Below are positions 37,132 to 46,898 of a stretch of DNA of 64,000 nucleotides, piece after piece. The stretch lies in assembly GCF_900142695.1 (NCBI RefSeq), contig NZ_FRBU01000005.1, forward strand, positions 62,001-126,000. Reading direction: 5' to 3'. The DNA is from Flavobacterium xanthum. Its GTDB lineage: Bacteria > Bacteroidota > Bacteroidia > Flavobacteriales > Flavobacteriaceae. The notes under the pieces were generated by a model that did no database searches, was not told the DNA's origin, and saw only the letters and a list, made by a program, of their open reading frames with translations. Each line of letters begins with the position of its first letter. Position 1 is the first letter of the stretch. Made by a program: the position numbers and the translations under genes.

Positions 37132-37752
37132 TTAAAACTGAGCATTGTTTTTGAATACTTCTTGATTTACTTCGTCTATATAACTCAATAATTCTTCTTT
37201 TCCGGTAGATTCTGTAGCTGAGGTTACAAAATAATGTGGCATTTCGGCCCAGTTGTTAGCAAACATTTTCTTTTTGTAAGCGGCAACATGAGAATCAATT
37301 TTCACCTTACTGATTTTATCTGCTTTGGTAAAAACAATACAAAAAGGAATTTCACTTTCCCCCATGTACGACATAAATTCGATGTCTATCGTTTGTGCTT
37401 CATGACGGATGTCTATTAACACAAAAGCACAAACTAATTGCTCTCTTGTTTCAAAATAATCCGTGATAAATTCTTGAAAAATGGATTTTGTTTTTTTAGA
37501 AACTTTAGCATAACCATAACCTGGTAAATCCACTAGAAACCAATTATTATTAATCAAAAAATGATTAATCAGTTGAGTTTTCCCAGGTCTTCCAGAAGTT
37601 TTTGCTAATTTTTTCTGATTTGTTATCATGTTGATCAAAGAGGATTTCCCAACATTTGATCGGCCTATAAAAGCATATTCCGGCAAAAAGTCTTTAGGAC
37701 ATTTGCTTACATCGGAGTTGCTGATAACAAATTCGGCGGTATTAATTTTCAT
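37132..37752 (-). CDS. engB: Ribosome biogenesis GTPase EngB (YsxC/YihA)
   Basis: An essential-type GTPase involved in large-subunit ribosome assembly. The 206-residue protein has G1 GRSNVGKSS (30-38), G2 Thr in GKTQLINHF, G3 DLPGYGY (75-81), G4 TKAD and a G5-like TSAT near residue 180. Soluble. It is followed downstream by the gldC terminator, and the alpha/beta hydrolase lies 31 bases upstream on the same strand, so both may share a transcript. Confidence 0.95.
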   Translation of the reverse strand: MKINTAEFVISNSDVSKCPKDFLPEYAFIGRSNVGKSSLINMITNQKKLAKTSGRPGKTQLINHFLINNNWFLVDLPGYGYAKVSKKTKSIFQEFITDYFETREQLVCAFVLIDIRHEAQTIDIEFMSYMGESEIPFCIVFTKADKISKVKIDSHVAAYKKKMFANNWAEMPHYFVTSATESTGKEELLSYIDEVNQEVFKNNAQF

Positions 37753-37783
37753 TTTTTCAGGGTATAAAATTCTCCTTCTATGT

Positions 37784-38557
37784 TTAGTGTACGGCTAAAT
37801 GAGTATGGGTTAACCAATCTTCTAACAAGCGATTAAATTCGTCGGGATGTTCCATCATGGCGGCATGACCGCATTTGTCAATCCAATACAAAGCCGAATT
37901 AGGTAATAATTTATGAAATTCTTCTGCAACATCTGGCGGGGTAACTTTGTCGTTTTTTCCCCAGATAATGCAAGTTTGAACATGCATTTTTGGTAAATCT
38001 TTAGCCATATTATGACGAATAGCGCTTTTGGCAATCGTCAACGTTTTAATCAGTTTAATACGATCATTTACAGATTCATATACTTCATCAATAAGCTCTT
38101 TAGTTGCTACTTTGGGATCGTAGAACACATCCTCAGCTTTTTTCTTAATGTACTCGTAGTCTCCTCTTTTTGGATAACTGTCACCCATAGCGCTTTCGTA
38201 AAGTCCAGAACTACCAGTTATTACAAGCCCAGCTACTTTTTCAGGATACATTTTAGTGTGGTATAATGCAATGTGGCCACCCAAGGAGTTTCCTAAAAGG
38301 ATCACGCGTTCTAAACCTTTGAATGTGATGAAATCCTTAACGTATTTCGCAAAACTTTTGACATTTGTTTTCAAAATATTTTGCGTGTATATGGGTAAAT
38401 CTGGGATGATGATTTTGTATCCTCGTGCAGAAAAATAATTGGCCACAGCGTCAAAATTACTGAGTCCGCCCATAAGTCCATGCAAGATCACAATTGGAGT
38501 TCCTTCGCCAGCTTCATAATAGCTGTATCTACCTTCTTTTTTATAGTGTTTTTCCAT
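37784..38557 (-). CDS. Alpha/beta hydrolase
   Basis: A 257-residue soluble enzyme of the alpha/beta-hydrolase fold. The oxyanion-hole motif HGLMGG (about 26-31) is followed by the nucleophile elbow GNSLGG (Ser91), acidic residue Asp203 in WGKNDKVTP and His231 in CGHAAMMEHP: a complete catalytic triad. No signal peptide. Substrate unknown; relatives include esterases and C-C bond hydrolases. A -7 element (CAAATATA on the plus strand, 38585-38592) suggests a promoter just upstream of its ATG. Confidence 0.88.
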   Translation of the reverse strand: MEKHYKKEGRYSYYEAGEGTPIVILHGLMGGLSNFDAVANYFSARGYKIIIPDLPIYTQNILKTNVKSFAKYVKDFITFKGLERVILLGNSLGGHIALYHTKMYPEKVAGLVITGSSGLYESAMGDSYPKRGDYEYIKKKAEDVFYDPKVATKELIDEVYESVNDRIKLIKTLTIAKSAIRHNMAKDLPKMHVQTCIIWGKNDKVTPPDVAEEFHKLLPNSALYWIDKCGHAAMMEHPDEFNRLLEDWLTHTHLAVH

Positions 38558-38846
38558 TTTTTGTGAAACCGGATTTTCAATTTTGACAAATATAGGATTT
38601 AATAAATAAAAATGAATTTTTACAACAATTTTTAATTGTAAAATTATCGAGATGGCTCTACTAATTGATACTTTTTTTTCAATTTTCAGTCCCTATTTTA
38701 CTCTTTTTAAGCGGTCCTCATAGTATTTAAAAACGATAATTCTTTGTGTTTTTAAGGTCTATTTTTTATAACATTATGTTTCTTACAAATACGACAAAGG
38801 AAGGCTAATCTTTTGACAGTCCATAAATTAAGGGTTTTTGTCCTAA
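38558..38846. other. Intergenic region between hydrolase and the dcw operator
   Basis: About 290 AT-rich bases. It contains the likely minus-strand -7 element of the hydrolase at 38585-38592. I see no other gene, hairpin or repeat before the mraZ operator begins at 38847. Confidence 0.4.
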
Positions 38847-38897
38847 AGTGGTTAAACTTATTAACAAAGTGGTATATAGTGGTAAATAGTGGTAATA
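38847..38897 (+). promoter_or_regulatory. MraZ operator: repeated AGTGGT boxes
   Basis: AGTGGT occurs at 38847, 38868, 38878 and 38888. The last three make a tandem 10-bp repeat (AGTGGTATAT, AGTGGTAAAT, AGTGGTAATA); the first lies 21 bp, two helical turns, further upstream. MraZ is known to bind several direct repeats of a TGGGN or similar box spaced 10 bp apart upstream of its own gene. The array ends 8 bases before the -7 element, so bound MraZ would block the promoter. Confidence 0.8.
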
Positions 38898-38904
38898 TTT
38901 TTTA

Positions 38905-38912
38905 TATTTTTG
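38905..38912 (+). promoter_or_regulatory. -7 element of the mraZ-dcw operon
   Basis: TATTTTTG matches TAnnTTTG. No good TTG is found about 19 bases upstream; that position lies inside the AGTGGT repeats. Transcription would start near 38917, leaving a leader of about 20 bases before the TTG start of mraZ. Confidence 0.6.
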
Positions 38913-38937
38913 CTCTATATCATTTAATACTTTTTGC

Positions 38938-39411
38938 TTGGATACAATTGTCGGAACATATGAATGTAAAGTCGATGCTAAAGGGAGGCTGCTCATGCCA
39001 GCGCCCTTAAAAAAGCAGTTGGCTACTTCACTTCAAAACGGATTCGTTTTGAAGCGTTCTGTTTTTCAGCCTTGTTTAGAGTTGTATCCTATGAAAGAAT
39101 GGGATTTAATGATGCAAAAAATCAACAAACTCAATCGATTTGTAAAGAAAAACAATGACTTTATTCGCAGGTTTACCGCTGGTGTCAAAGTAGTTGAGAT
39201 TGATGCTTTAGGGCGATTGTTAGTTCCTAAAGATTTGGTGGCTTACTCCAATATTACTAAAGAGGTAGTTTTCTCCTCTGCTGTAAATATTGTAGAAATT
39301 TGGGATAAAGATTTGTATGAAAAATCAATAAGCGGCGAAGATGTAGATTTTGCAGATTTAGCCGAAGATGTAATGGGAAATATAAATGACGACGACAATG
39401 GAATATCATAA
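38938..39411 (+). CDS. mraZ: Transcriptional regulator MraZ (TTG start)
   Basis: DNA-binding regulator of the division and cell wall cluster, here its first gene. The 157-residue protein has two SpoVT/AbrB-like halves: DTIVGTYECKVDAKGRLLMPAPLKKQL and a second with VKVVEIDALGRLLVPKDLV. The start is TTG 38938, since no in-frame ATG or GTG lies before the first conserved residues. A repeat operator lies upstream. The stop overlaps the rsmH start by 26 bases, or 14 if the second ATG of rsmH is used. Confidence 0.93.
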   Translation: MDTIVGTYECKVDAKGRLLMPAPLKKQLATSLQNGFVLKRSVFQPCLELYPMKEWDLMMQKINKLNRFVKKNNDFIRRFTAGVKVVEIDALGRLLVPKDLVAYSNITKEVVFSSAVNIVEIWDKDLYEKSISGEDVDFADLAEDVMGNINDDDNGIS

Positions 39412-40294
39412 TCCGGTTTTGCTTCAAGCATCAGTAGATGGCTTAAATATCAAGCCTGACGGCATTTATGTTGATGTGACTTTTGGTGGAGGTGGACATT
39501 CAAAAGAGATTTTGAAAAGACTCGGTCCAGATGGAAAATTATTTGCTTTTGATCAGGATGAAGATGCTTTAGCCAATGCTCTCGCTGATGAAAGATTTAC
39601 GTTGATCAATGAAAATTTTAGATTTATAAAACGATTTTTACGCTTTTATGGAGTAAAAAGCGTGGATGGAATTTTGGCAGATTTAGGGGTTTCTTCCCAT
39701 CAATTTGATGTTGCAGAACGCGGTTTTTCTACTCGCTTTGATGCAGACTTAGATATGAGGATGAGTCAGAAAAATGATTTGAATGCGTACAGAGTGGTCA
39801 ATGAATATGACGAGGCTAATTTAAAAAGAGTGTTCTTGGATTATGGTGAATTGAAAAACGCGCCCGTTTTGGCCAGAACAATTATAGAGGCTAGAGAACA
39901 AGATCCAATCAAGACAACAGATGCATTGAAGGAGGTTTTAGCACGTTTTTTACCAGAGAGAGTCCGAAATAAAATATTAGCTCAGATATATCAGGCCATT
40001 CGAATAGAAGTAAATCAGGAGATGGATGTTTTGAAAGAGTTTTTAGAACAGTCACTGGAAATATTAAATCCAAATGGAAGATTAAGTGTGATCTCCTATC
40101 ATTCGTTAGAAGACAGATTGGTGAAGCGATTTATGAAAAACGGAATGTTCGAAGGAGAACCAGAGCGCGACTTTTTTGGTAATTTTTCGGTTCCGTTCAA
40201 AACAGTGGGAAAATTAATCGTTCCAGATAACGCCGAGATTAAAGAAAATAATAGAGCGAGAAGTGCAAAATTACGAATAGCTGAAAAGAGGTAA
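39386..40294 (+). CDS. rsmH: 16S rRNA (cytosine1402-N4)-methyltransferase
   Basis: Methylates N4 of C1402 in 16S rRNA. The 302-residue protein has EYHNPVLLQASVDGL, SAM motif VDVTFGGGGHSKEIL, DLGVSSHQFD and the C-terminal SYHSLEDRLVKRFM and NNRARSAKLRIAE, all signatures of RsmH (MraW). The start is ATG 39386 or ATG 39398 (MEYHNPV); both lie inside the end of mraZ. I give the first, but the second is just as likely. Confidence 0.94.
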   Translation: MTTTMEYHNPVLLQASVDGLNIKPDGIYVDVTFGGGGHSKEILKRLGPDGKLFAFDQDEDALANALADERFTLINENFRFIKRFLRFYGVKSVDGILADLGVSSHQFDVAERGFSTRFDADLDMRMSQKNDLNAYRVVNEYDEANLKRVFLDYGELKNAPVLARTIIEAREQDPIKTTDALKEVLARFLPERVRNKILAQIYQAIRIEVNQEMDVLKEFLEQSLEILNPNGRLSVISYHSLEDRLVKRFMKNGMFEGEPERDFFGNFSVPFKTVGKLIVPDNAEIKENNRARSAKLRIAEKR

Positions 40295-40390
40295 TTCTAA
40301 GCTTCGTAGGTGTAACGTAAAATATAAACAATAAAATATACCCAATTGCAGATCTTCTCTACTTTAGAGATAGGTTGGGGTTGATAAAAA

Positions 40391-40738
40391 ATGAAAAACG
40401 GAGTATACAGTTTACTAAAAGCAAGGTTCCTTGTCAATGAGGATGCGGTTAAAAACTGGCGTTTTATCGTTTTTATAATTCTGTTGGCTATTTTAATGAT
40501 AGCAAACACCCAACGATTTGAACAAAAGGTATTTAAGATCGCAGAATTGACAAATAAAGCCAAGGAGTTGCGATCAGAATTTGTCGATAGGCGCTCAGAA
40601 TTAATGAAATTAAAAATGGAATCGACTGTTTCAGAGAAAATGATAGAAAAAGAAATTTTCCCATCAACAGTTCCTCCAGTAAAAATAAAAGTTAAAGCAG
40701 AAAAAGCGAAAGGGTTTTTAGAAAAATTATGGCAGTAG
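40391..40738 (+). CDS. ftsL: FtsL-like cell division protein
   Basis: A 115-residue bitopic protein with a short cytoplasmic N-terminus, one membrane helix (WRFIVFIILLAILMIANTQ) and a periplasmic coiled coil with RSEFVDRRSELMKLKMES. The size, topology and position between rsmH and ftsI identify it as FtsL, a scaffold for FtsQ-FtsB and activator of FtsWI. The 3' end overlaps ftsI by 10 bases. A 96-base gap separates it from rsmH. Confidence 0.85.
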   Translation: MKNGVYSLLKARFLVNEDAVKNWRFIVFIILLAILMIANTQRFEQKVFKIAELTNKAKELRSEFVDRRSELMKLKMESTVSEKMIEKEIFPSTVPPVKIKVKAEKAKGFLEKLWQ

Positions 40739-42732
40739 AAGATAAACACATATCGTACAGAATTTATCTGGTAGCTTTTGGCATTTTTGTCATGGCTATT
40801 GCTATTGCTGTGAAATTAACAAATATTCAGTGGGTCGAAGGAGATTATTATAGAAAGTTAGCCAAGGAAAGAACGGTTAGAAACTTTGTGATTCCAGCTA
40901 ATAAAGGAAATATTTATTCAGCTGACGGAAGTCTATTGGCTACATCAATTCCTAATTATGAAATACGTTTTGATGCTGTTACTCCCAAAGCGGAATCATT
41001 TGAAAAAAATGTTAAATCACTGTCAGATTCATTAGCGACAGTATTAGGCAAGTCGTCTAGTTTTTTTGAAAATGAACTCCGCAAAGCAAGAGCTAATAAA
41101 AACAGGTATTACTTAATTGCTCGTAATTTAAGTTATACCCAATATTTTAAAATAAAAGGTTTTCCATTGTTTAATTTGGGCGCTTATAAAGGAGGAATTA
41201 TAATTAAACAAGAAACAGTACGAGAGCATCCTATAGGGAAAATTGCTGAGCGCACCGTAGGATATGAGCGAACTTCTAATGGGGAGTCTTATGATGGAAA
41301 AGGAATTGAGTGGGCGTTTAGAAAATATTTGAATGGTAAAGACGGTAAGATTTTAAAACAAAAAATCGCCAAAGGACAGTGGAAACCCATTCGAGATATA
41401 AATGAGGTGGACCCTCAGGATGGATACGATGTCATTTCAACAATTGACGTATATATTCAAGATATTGCTCATCATGCCTTATTAAAACAGTTGGAGTTAT
41501 ATCAAGCAGATCACGGATGTGTTGTGGTCATGGAAACAAAGACAGGTCATGTTAAGGCAATTTCTAATTTAGGAAGAGCTACAGATGGAACTTACTTTGA
41601 AACTACAAATTATGCTGTGGCCGAATCTCACGAACCTGGTTCTACCTACAAACTAGCGGATTTAATGGCGCTTTTAGAAGATAAAAAAGCAGATACTAGT
41701 ACTGTTTATGATAGCAAAGGTGGCGTAATAGTTTATTCAGGAAAAAAAGTGCGCGATTCACATGAAGGGGGTTACGGTAAGATTTCGTTAGCAAGGGGTT
41801 TTGAACTTTCGTCCAATACGGTTATGGTGCAAGCGGTCTATGATAATTACAAGAATGAGCCTTCTAAATTTGTAAATCATCTTAATAATTTTGGATTAAA
41901 TAGACCATTGGGACTTTCAATTAAAGGAGAAGGAAAGCCTTACGTTCCGCAACCCAGCGATAAAAATTGGTCTAATATTTCCCTTCCATGGATGGCTTTT
42001 GGTTACGGAGTATCGATCACGCCAATGCAAACCTTAGCTTTTTACAATGCGGTTGCTAATAATGGTGAAATGGTCAAACCTCAATTTGTTTCTGAAATCA
42101 AAGAATGGAACAGAACCATCAAAAAATATGAGAAGGAAGTTTTAAATCCAAGAATTTGTTCTCCAGCAACTATTGCAAAGCTAAAAGCAGTTTTAGCAAA
42201 TGTGGTAAAAAAAGGAACGGCTTCGAAATTATATTCTAAGGATTTTTCTATGGCAGGAAAAACTGGGACAGCAGCTGTGAATTACGGAAAGGCTGGTGGA
42301 GTTGGAAAATATTATGCATCTTCTTTTGTGGGTTACTTTCCTGCTGATGAACCTAAATATTCGTGTATAGTTGTCGTGCATAAACCAAGTACAGCACTCA
42401 ATAATTACTACGGTGCGGATGTGGCAGGTCCCGTTTTTAAAAGAATTGCACAAAAGATTTTTACCGATGCGCCTTCCACAAATGAGATTAAAAACTTGGA
42501 CAGAAAAATTCCAAAACAAGAAAATAATTATGATGCTTACTATTCTAAATATCAAAAGAAGCAACAAATAATTCCAAATTTAAAGGGAATGTCAGGAATG
42601 GATGCAGTTGCTTTATTAGGAAATTTGGGCATGAAAGTGAAGGTTATAGGGGTTGGTAAAGTTAAAAAACAATCGCTCGAAGCGGGACAGAATTTAGTAA
42701 TAAACACAACGATATTATTGGAATTATCATGA
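40729..42732 (+). CDS. ftsI: Penicillin-binding protein 3 / septal transpeptidase with PASTA domain
   Basis: The septal peptidoglycan transpeptidase partner of FtsW. The 667-residue protein has a membrane anchor (about 9-30), a pedestal domain, and the transpeptidase motifs STYK (Ser305), SSN (361-363) and KTGTA. A C-terminal PASTA domain (IPNLKGMSGMDAVALLGNLG) follows, and I recall that this is common in Bacteroidota FtsI. The start overlaps ftsL by 10 bases and the stop overlaps murE by 4 bases. Confidence 0.94.
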   Translation: MAVEDKHISYRIYLVAFGIFVMAIAIAVKLTNIQWVEGDYYRKLAKERTVRNFVIPANKGNIYSADGSLLATSIPNYEIRFDAVTPKAESFEKNVKSLSDSLATVLGKSSSFFENELRKARANKNRYYLIARNLSYTQYFKIKGFPLFNLGAYKGGIIIKQETVREHPIGKIAERTVGYERTSNGESYDGKGIEWAFRKYLNGKDGKILKQKIAKGQWKPIRDINEVDPQDGYDVISTIDVYIQDIAHHALLKQLELYQADHGCVVVMETKTGHVKAISNLGRATDGTYFETTNYAVAESHEPGSTYKLADLMALLEDKKADTSTVYDSKGGVIVYSGKKVRDSHEGGYGKISLARGFELSSNTVMVQAVYDNYKNEPSKFVNHLNNFGLNRPLGLSIKGEGKPYVPQPSDKNWSNISLPWMAFGYGVSITPMQTLAFYNAVANNGEMVKPQFVSEIKEWNRTIKKYEKEVLNPRICSPATIAKLKAVLANVVKKGTASKLYSKDFSMAGKTGTAAVNYGKAGGVGKYYASSFVGYFPADEPKYSCIVVVHKPSTALNNYYGADVAGPVFKRIAQKIFTDAPSTNEIKNLDRKIPKQENNYDAYYSKYQKKQQIIPNLKGMSGMDAVALLGNLGMKVKVIGVGKVKKQSLEAGQNLVINTTILLELS

Positions 42733-44192
42733 GTATACTAAAAGACATATTGTACAAAGTAGCTATCGAAGCCGTGAAAGGTTCGACAGATACCGCCATA
42801 AACAAAATGGATTTTGATTCTAGAAAAATAGAAAATGATGACATTTTTGTAGCTATTCGCGGTTCTATTTCTGATGGACATGATTTTATTGGAAAAGCAA
42901 TTTTGCAAGGTGCTGTCGCAGTGATATGCGATACCTTTCCGGATACGATTGAAAATGGAATTACCTATGTGCAGGTTAAAGACACGAATTCTGCATTAGC
43001 TTTTATGGCTGCAAATTATTTTGGTGACCCGTCGCAAAATTTAAAATTGGTGGGAATAACAGGAACAAATGGTAAAACTACGATTGCCTCTTTGTTGTAT
43101 CAATTGTTTAAAAAAGCGGGTTATAAAGTTGGTTTACTGTCAACTGTAAAAATAATGGTAGATGATGTTGAGTATAAAGCAACTCATACCACCCCAGATT
43201 CTATTACGATAAATTATTATCTGGCAGCAATGGTTGAGAATGATGTTGACTATTGTTTTATGGAAGTAAGCTCTCATGGGATTCATCAAAAAAGAACAGA
43301 AGCACTCCATTTTGTGGGTGGGATATTCACTAATTTATCACACGATCATTTAGATTATCATCCTACGTTTGCAGAATATAGAGATGTGAAAAAATCATTT
43401 TTCGATCATTTGCCTAAAACTGCTTTTATATTGTCTAACATAGACGATAAAAATGGGCAGGTAATGTTGCAAAATACTGCCGCTAAAAAGTGCACTTATG
43501 CTTTAAAAACTTACGCTGATTATAAAGCACAAATACTGGAAAACCAATTATCGGGGTTGCTGCTTAAAATAAATGGAAACGAAGTATGGGTTAAGTTGAT
43601 AGGAACCTTTAATGCTTATAACCTGCTGGCTATATACGGTACTGCCGTTGAGCTTGGAATGGAAAGTTTAGAAGTACTGCGATTGTTATCTGATTTAGAA
43701 AGTGTTTCAGGTCGTTTCCAGTTTATCGTTTCTTCAACTAACATCACGGCAATTGTGGATTATGCCCATACTCCAGATGCTTTAGATAATGTGCTAAAAA
43801 CTATCAATGCTATTCGTACAAAAAACGAACAATTGATTACAGTTGTAGGTTGTGGAGGAAATAGGGATAAGACCAAGCGACCTATTATGGCTGGAATTGC
43901 ATCGGAGCTCAGTGATAAAGCAATTTTCACTTCGGACAATCCTAGAAATGAAGAGCCAGATGCTATTATTGCTGAAATGGAACAAGGTGTAGCGCCTCAA
44001 AATTATAAAAAAACATTGACCATAAGCGATAGAAAGCAAGCTATAAAGACAGCTTGCCAATTGGCGCAGCCGAATGATATTATTTTGATAGCCGGAAAAG
44101 GACATGAAACCTATCAGGAGATCAAAGGGATTCGGCAACATTTTGATGATATGGAAACAGTAAAAGAAGTTTTAGAACAATTAGGGAAATGA
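42729..44192 (+). CDS. murE: UDP-MurNAc-L-Ala-D-Glu:meso-diaminopimelate ligase
   Basis: Adds the third residue to the peptidoglycan stem peptide in the cytosol. The P-loop is GITGTNGKTTIASLL. The DNPRNEEPD motif near residues 400-408 is the meso-DAP recognition signature, so the cell wall is meso-DAP type. Length 487. It starts with a 4-base ATGA overlap on ftsI. A 96-base gap separates it from mraY; I see no terminator in it. Confidence 0.95.
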   Translation: MSILKDILYKVAIEAVKGSTDTAINKMDFDSRKIENDDIFVAIRGSISDGHDFIGKAILQGAVAVICDTFPDTIENGITYVQVKDTNSALAFMAANYFGDPSQNLKLVGITGTNGKTTIASLLYQLFKKAGYKVGLLSTVKIMVDDVEYKATHTTPDSITINYYLAAMVENDVDYCFMEVSSHGIHQKRTEALHFVGGIFTNLSHDHLDYHPTFAEYRDVKKSFFDHLPKTAFILSNIDDKNGQVMLQNTAAKKCTYALKTYADYKAQILENQLSGLLLKINGNEVWVKLIGTFNAYNLLAIYGTAVELGMESLEVLRLLSDLESVSGRFQFIVSSTNITAIVDYAHTPDALDNVLKTINAIRTKNEQLITVVGCGGNRDKTKRPIMAGIASELSDKAIFTSDNPRNEEPDAIIAEMEQGVAPQNYKKTLTISDRKQAIKTACQLAQPNDIILIAGKGHETYQEIKGIRQHFDDMETVKEVLEQLGK

Positions 44193-44288
44193 TAGTTTAA
44201 TCGGTTGCTATTATTTGTTTTGCGAATAGCCATCAGATTGGAAAGTAACGAACAACACAGCAACGATTAACCAAATAAACAACGATAT

Positions 44289-45518
44289 ATGCTATACTAT
44301 TTATTTGAATATTTAGATAAAACATTGGATGTTCCAGGAACAGGGGTTTTTCAGTACATCACGTTTAGATCGGCATTAGCATTTATGCTATCGTTATTAC
44401 TGTCCACTATTTATGGAAAAAGAATCATTCGATTTTTGCAAGCACAACAAGTAGGGGAGACTGTTCGAGAGTTAGGGTTGGCAGGCCAAAATGAAAAAGC
44501 GGGAACACCCACGATGGGAGGGTTAATCATAATTTTTGCCACTTTAGTGCCAGTTTTACTGTTTGCGAAATTGCATAATATTTACATCGTATTGTTGATA
44601 GTGACCACGTTATGGATGGGAACGATTGGATTTATTGATGATTATATTAAAATTTTCAAGAAAGATAAAGCAGGTTTAAAAGGGATATTTAAAGTTTTTG
44701 GACAAGTTGGTTTGGGTTTGATAGTAGGAATCGTTCTATATTTTCATGCTGGTGTAACTGTAAGAACGGATACGGGTAAAGTAGACGTTTTTAAAACGTC
44801 GACGCAAACCGTTATTATGCCTGCGCCCATCGAAGAAAAATCTACGGCAACGACAATTCCCTTCTTTAAAAACAATGAGTTTGATTATGCCGAATTGCTG
44901 GCTTGGACAGGGGACGGATATGAAAAATGGGCTTGGTTAATTTTTATTCCGGTAGTAATTTTTATTATAACGGCAGTTTCAAACGGCGCTAATCTAACAG
45001 ATGGAATTGATGGTCTTGCTGCGGGAACTTCGGCTATTTCGGTACTCGCATTGGGAATATTCACATTCGTCTCAGGTAATATTATTTTCTCTAATTATCT
45101 GAACATTATGTATATCCCTAATTCTGGTGAAATGACGGTTTTCATAGCCGCATTTGTAGGGTCATTGATCGGATTTCTTTGGTATAATTCCTATCCAGCA
45201 TCCGTTTTTATGGGTGATACCGGTAGTTTGACAATTGGCGGAATTATAGCAGTTCTTGCAATTGCAGTTCGAAAAGAAATGCTCATCCCTTTATTGTGTG
45301 GAATTTTTCTTGTCGAAAATTTATCTGTTGTTCTTCAAGTAAGTTATTTCAAGTACACGAAGAAACGCTTTGGCGAAGGCCGAAGAATATTTTTAATGTC
45401 TCCTTTACATCATCATTACCAGAAAAAAGGGTATCACGAAAGTAAAATTGTAACCCGTTTTTGGATTGTTGCTATCATGCTGGCCATATTGTCAATTGTC
45501 ACTTTAAAATTAAGATAG
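44289..45518 (+). CDS. mraY: Phospho-MurNAc-pentapeptide translocase
   Basis: Transfers phospho-MurNAc-pentapeptide to undecaprenyl phosphate, making lipid I. The 409-residue membrane protein has motifs [20 protein letters not shown] and [14 protein letters not shown]. It is longer than the roughly 360 of E. coli because of an insert (about residues 160-215, with [18 protein letters not shown] and [15 protein letters not shown]) between two helices, probably periplasmic. murD begins one base after the stop. Confidence 0.94.
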   Translation: MLYYLFEYLDKTLDVPGTGVFQYITFRSALAFMLSLLLSTIYGKRIIRFLQAQQVGETVRELGLAGQNEKAGTPTMGGLIIIFATLVPVLLFAKLHNIYIVLLIVTTLWMGTIGFIDDYIKIFKKDKAGLKGIFKVFGQVGLGLIVGIVLYFHAGVTVRTDTGKVDVFKTSTQTVIMPAPIEEKSTATTIPFFKNNEFDYAELLAWTGDGYEKWAWLIFIPVVIFIITAVSNGANLTDGIDGLAAGTSAISVLALGIFTFVSGNIIFSNYLNIMYIPNSGEMTVFIAAFVGSLIGFLWYNSYPASVFMGDTGSLTIGGIIAVLAIAVRKEMLIPLLCGIFLVENLSVVLQVSYFKYTKKRFGEGRRIFLMSPLHHHYQKKGYHESKIVTRFWIVAIMLAILSIVTLKLR

Positions 45519-45519
45519 T

Positions 45520-46851
45520 ATGCGGCTAGTAATCTTAGGTGGTGGAGAAAGTGGTGTTGGTACTGCTATTCTAGGTAAGAAAAAAGGGTACGAAGTTTTC
45601 GTATCTGATTTTGGAAAAATAAAAGGAAATTACAAAGAGATTTTATTGATAAATGGAATTTCTTGGGAAGAAGAAAAGCATACGGAGGAGTTGATCTTGA
45701 ATGCTGCTGTGGTGATGAAAAGTCCAGGAATTCCGGATAAATCTCCAATAGTAAAAAAGCTGAAGGAACGAGGAATTCCAGTGATTTCAGAGATTGAGTT
45801 TGCAGCTCCTTTTACGAAGGCAACAATTATAGGTATAACCGGAAGCAACGGAAAAACGACTACAACAATGCTGACACATCATTTGTTGAAATCAGCTGGA
45901 TTGAATGTAGGATTGGGCGGCAATATAGGAAAAAGTTTTGCTTGGCAGATTGCTGATAATAAATACGATTCCTATGTGCTGGAGTTGAGTAGTTTTCAAC
46001 TGGATGGAATTATTGATTTCAAACCCCATATTGCTATTATTACGAATATAAGCCCAGATCATTTAGATCGGTACGAATACAAATATGAAAATTACATTGA
46101 TTCAAAATTCAGAATAACAATGAATCAAACAGAAGATGATTATCTCATCTATGATGCAGATGATGAAGCCATATGCAATTGGTTCAAAACGCACACAACA
46201 AAAGCAAAATTAATCCCTTTTTCATTGACTAAAATTTTCAGCGAAGGAGCCTATATAAAAAACAATAAAATGGAAATTAAGATCAGTCAGGAAGAGTTTA
46301 CAATGGACACAGAACACATTGCTTTAGAAGGAAAACATAATATGAAAAATGCAATGGCAGCAACCTCTGTGGCTAAATTAATGCAAATAAGAAAGGCTAC
46401 AATTAGAGAAAGTCTTTCTAATTTTCAAGGAGTAGAACACCGTCTGGAAAAGGTTTTAAAAATTCAAAATGTTCAATATATTAATGATTCTAAAGCAACC
46501 AATGTTAACGCAACCTTTTTTGCTTTAGACAGTATGAATACACCAACGGTTTGGATTGTGGGTGGTGTCGATAAAGGGAATGATTATAACGAATTAATGT
46601 CCTTAGTTCGTGAGAAAGTAAAAGCAATTATTTGCCTTGGTGTAGATAATAAAAAGATTATTGATGTTTTTGGGAATGTGGTTGACATGATGATTGAGGT
46701 GGATAACATGAATGATGCAGTTCGAATGGCACAACGATTAACTGAAAAAGGGGACTCTGTATTATTGTCTCCGGCCTGCGCTAGTTTTGATTTGTTTGAA
46801 AATTATGAAGACAGAGGGAATCAATTTAAACAAGCAGTTAAAAATTTATAG
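45520..46851 (+). CDS. murD: UDP-MurNAc-L-Ala:D-Glu ligase
   Basis: Adds D-glutamate to UDP-MurNAc-L-alanine in the cytosol. The 443-residue ligase has the ATP motif GITGSNGKTTTTML, NISPDHLDRYEYKYENY and a C-terminal domain with INDSKATNVNAT and LLSPACASFDLFENYEDRG, typical of MurD. The start ATG lies 1 base after mraY, so both are co-translated. Confidence 0.95.
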   Translation: MRLVILGGGESGVGTAILGKKKGYEVFVSDFGKIKGNYKEILLINGISWEEEKHTEELILNAAVVMKSPGIPDKSPIVKKLKERGIPVISEIEFAAPFTKATIIGITGSNGKTTTTMLTHHLLKSAGLNVGLGGNIGKSFAWQIADNKYDSYVLELSSFQLDGIIDFKPHIAIITNISPDHLDRYEYKYENYIDSKFRITMNQTEDDYLIYDADDEAICNWFKTHTTKAKLIPFSLTKIFSEGAYIKNNKMEIKISQEEFTMDTEHIALEGKHNMKNAMAATSVAKLMQIRKATIRESLSNFQGVEHRLEKVLKIQNVQYINDSKATNVNATFFALDSMNTPTVWIVGGVDKGNDYNELMSLVREKVKAIICLGVDNKKIIDVFGNVVDMMIEVDNMNDAVRMAQRLTEKGDSVLLSPACASFDLFENYEDRGNQFKQAVKNL

Positions 46852-46898
46852 AAAAGTTTTATCGTATGAACGAAAGTAAACTTTAAAAAGAAAATGAT

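Noticed and set aside
38868-38897. Tandem 10-bp repeats upstream of mraZ as a CRISPR-like or satellite array
   Set aside because: Only three short units with no spacers; the position in front of mraZ and the 10-bp phasing point to an operator.
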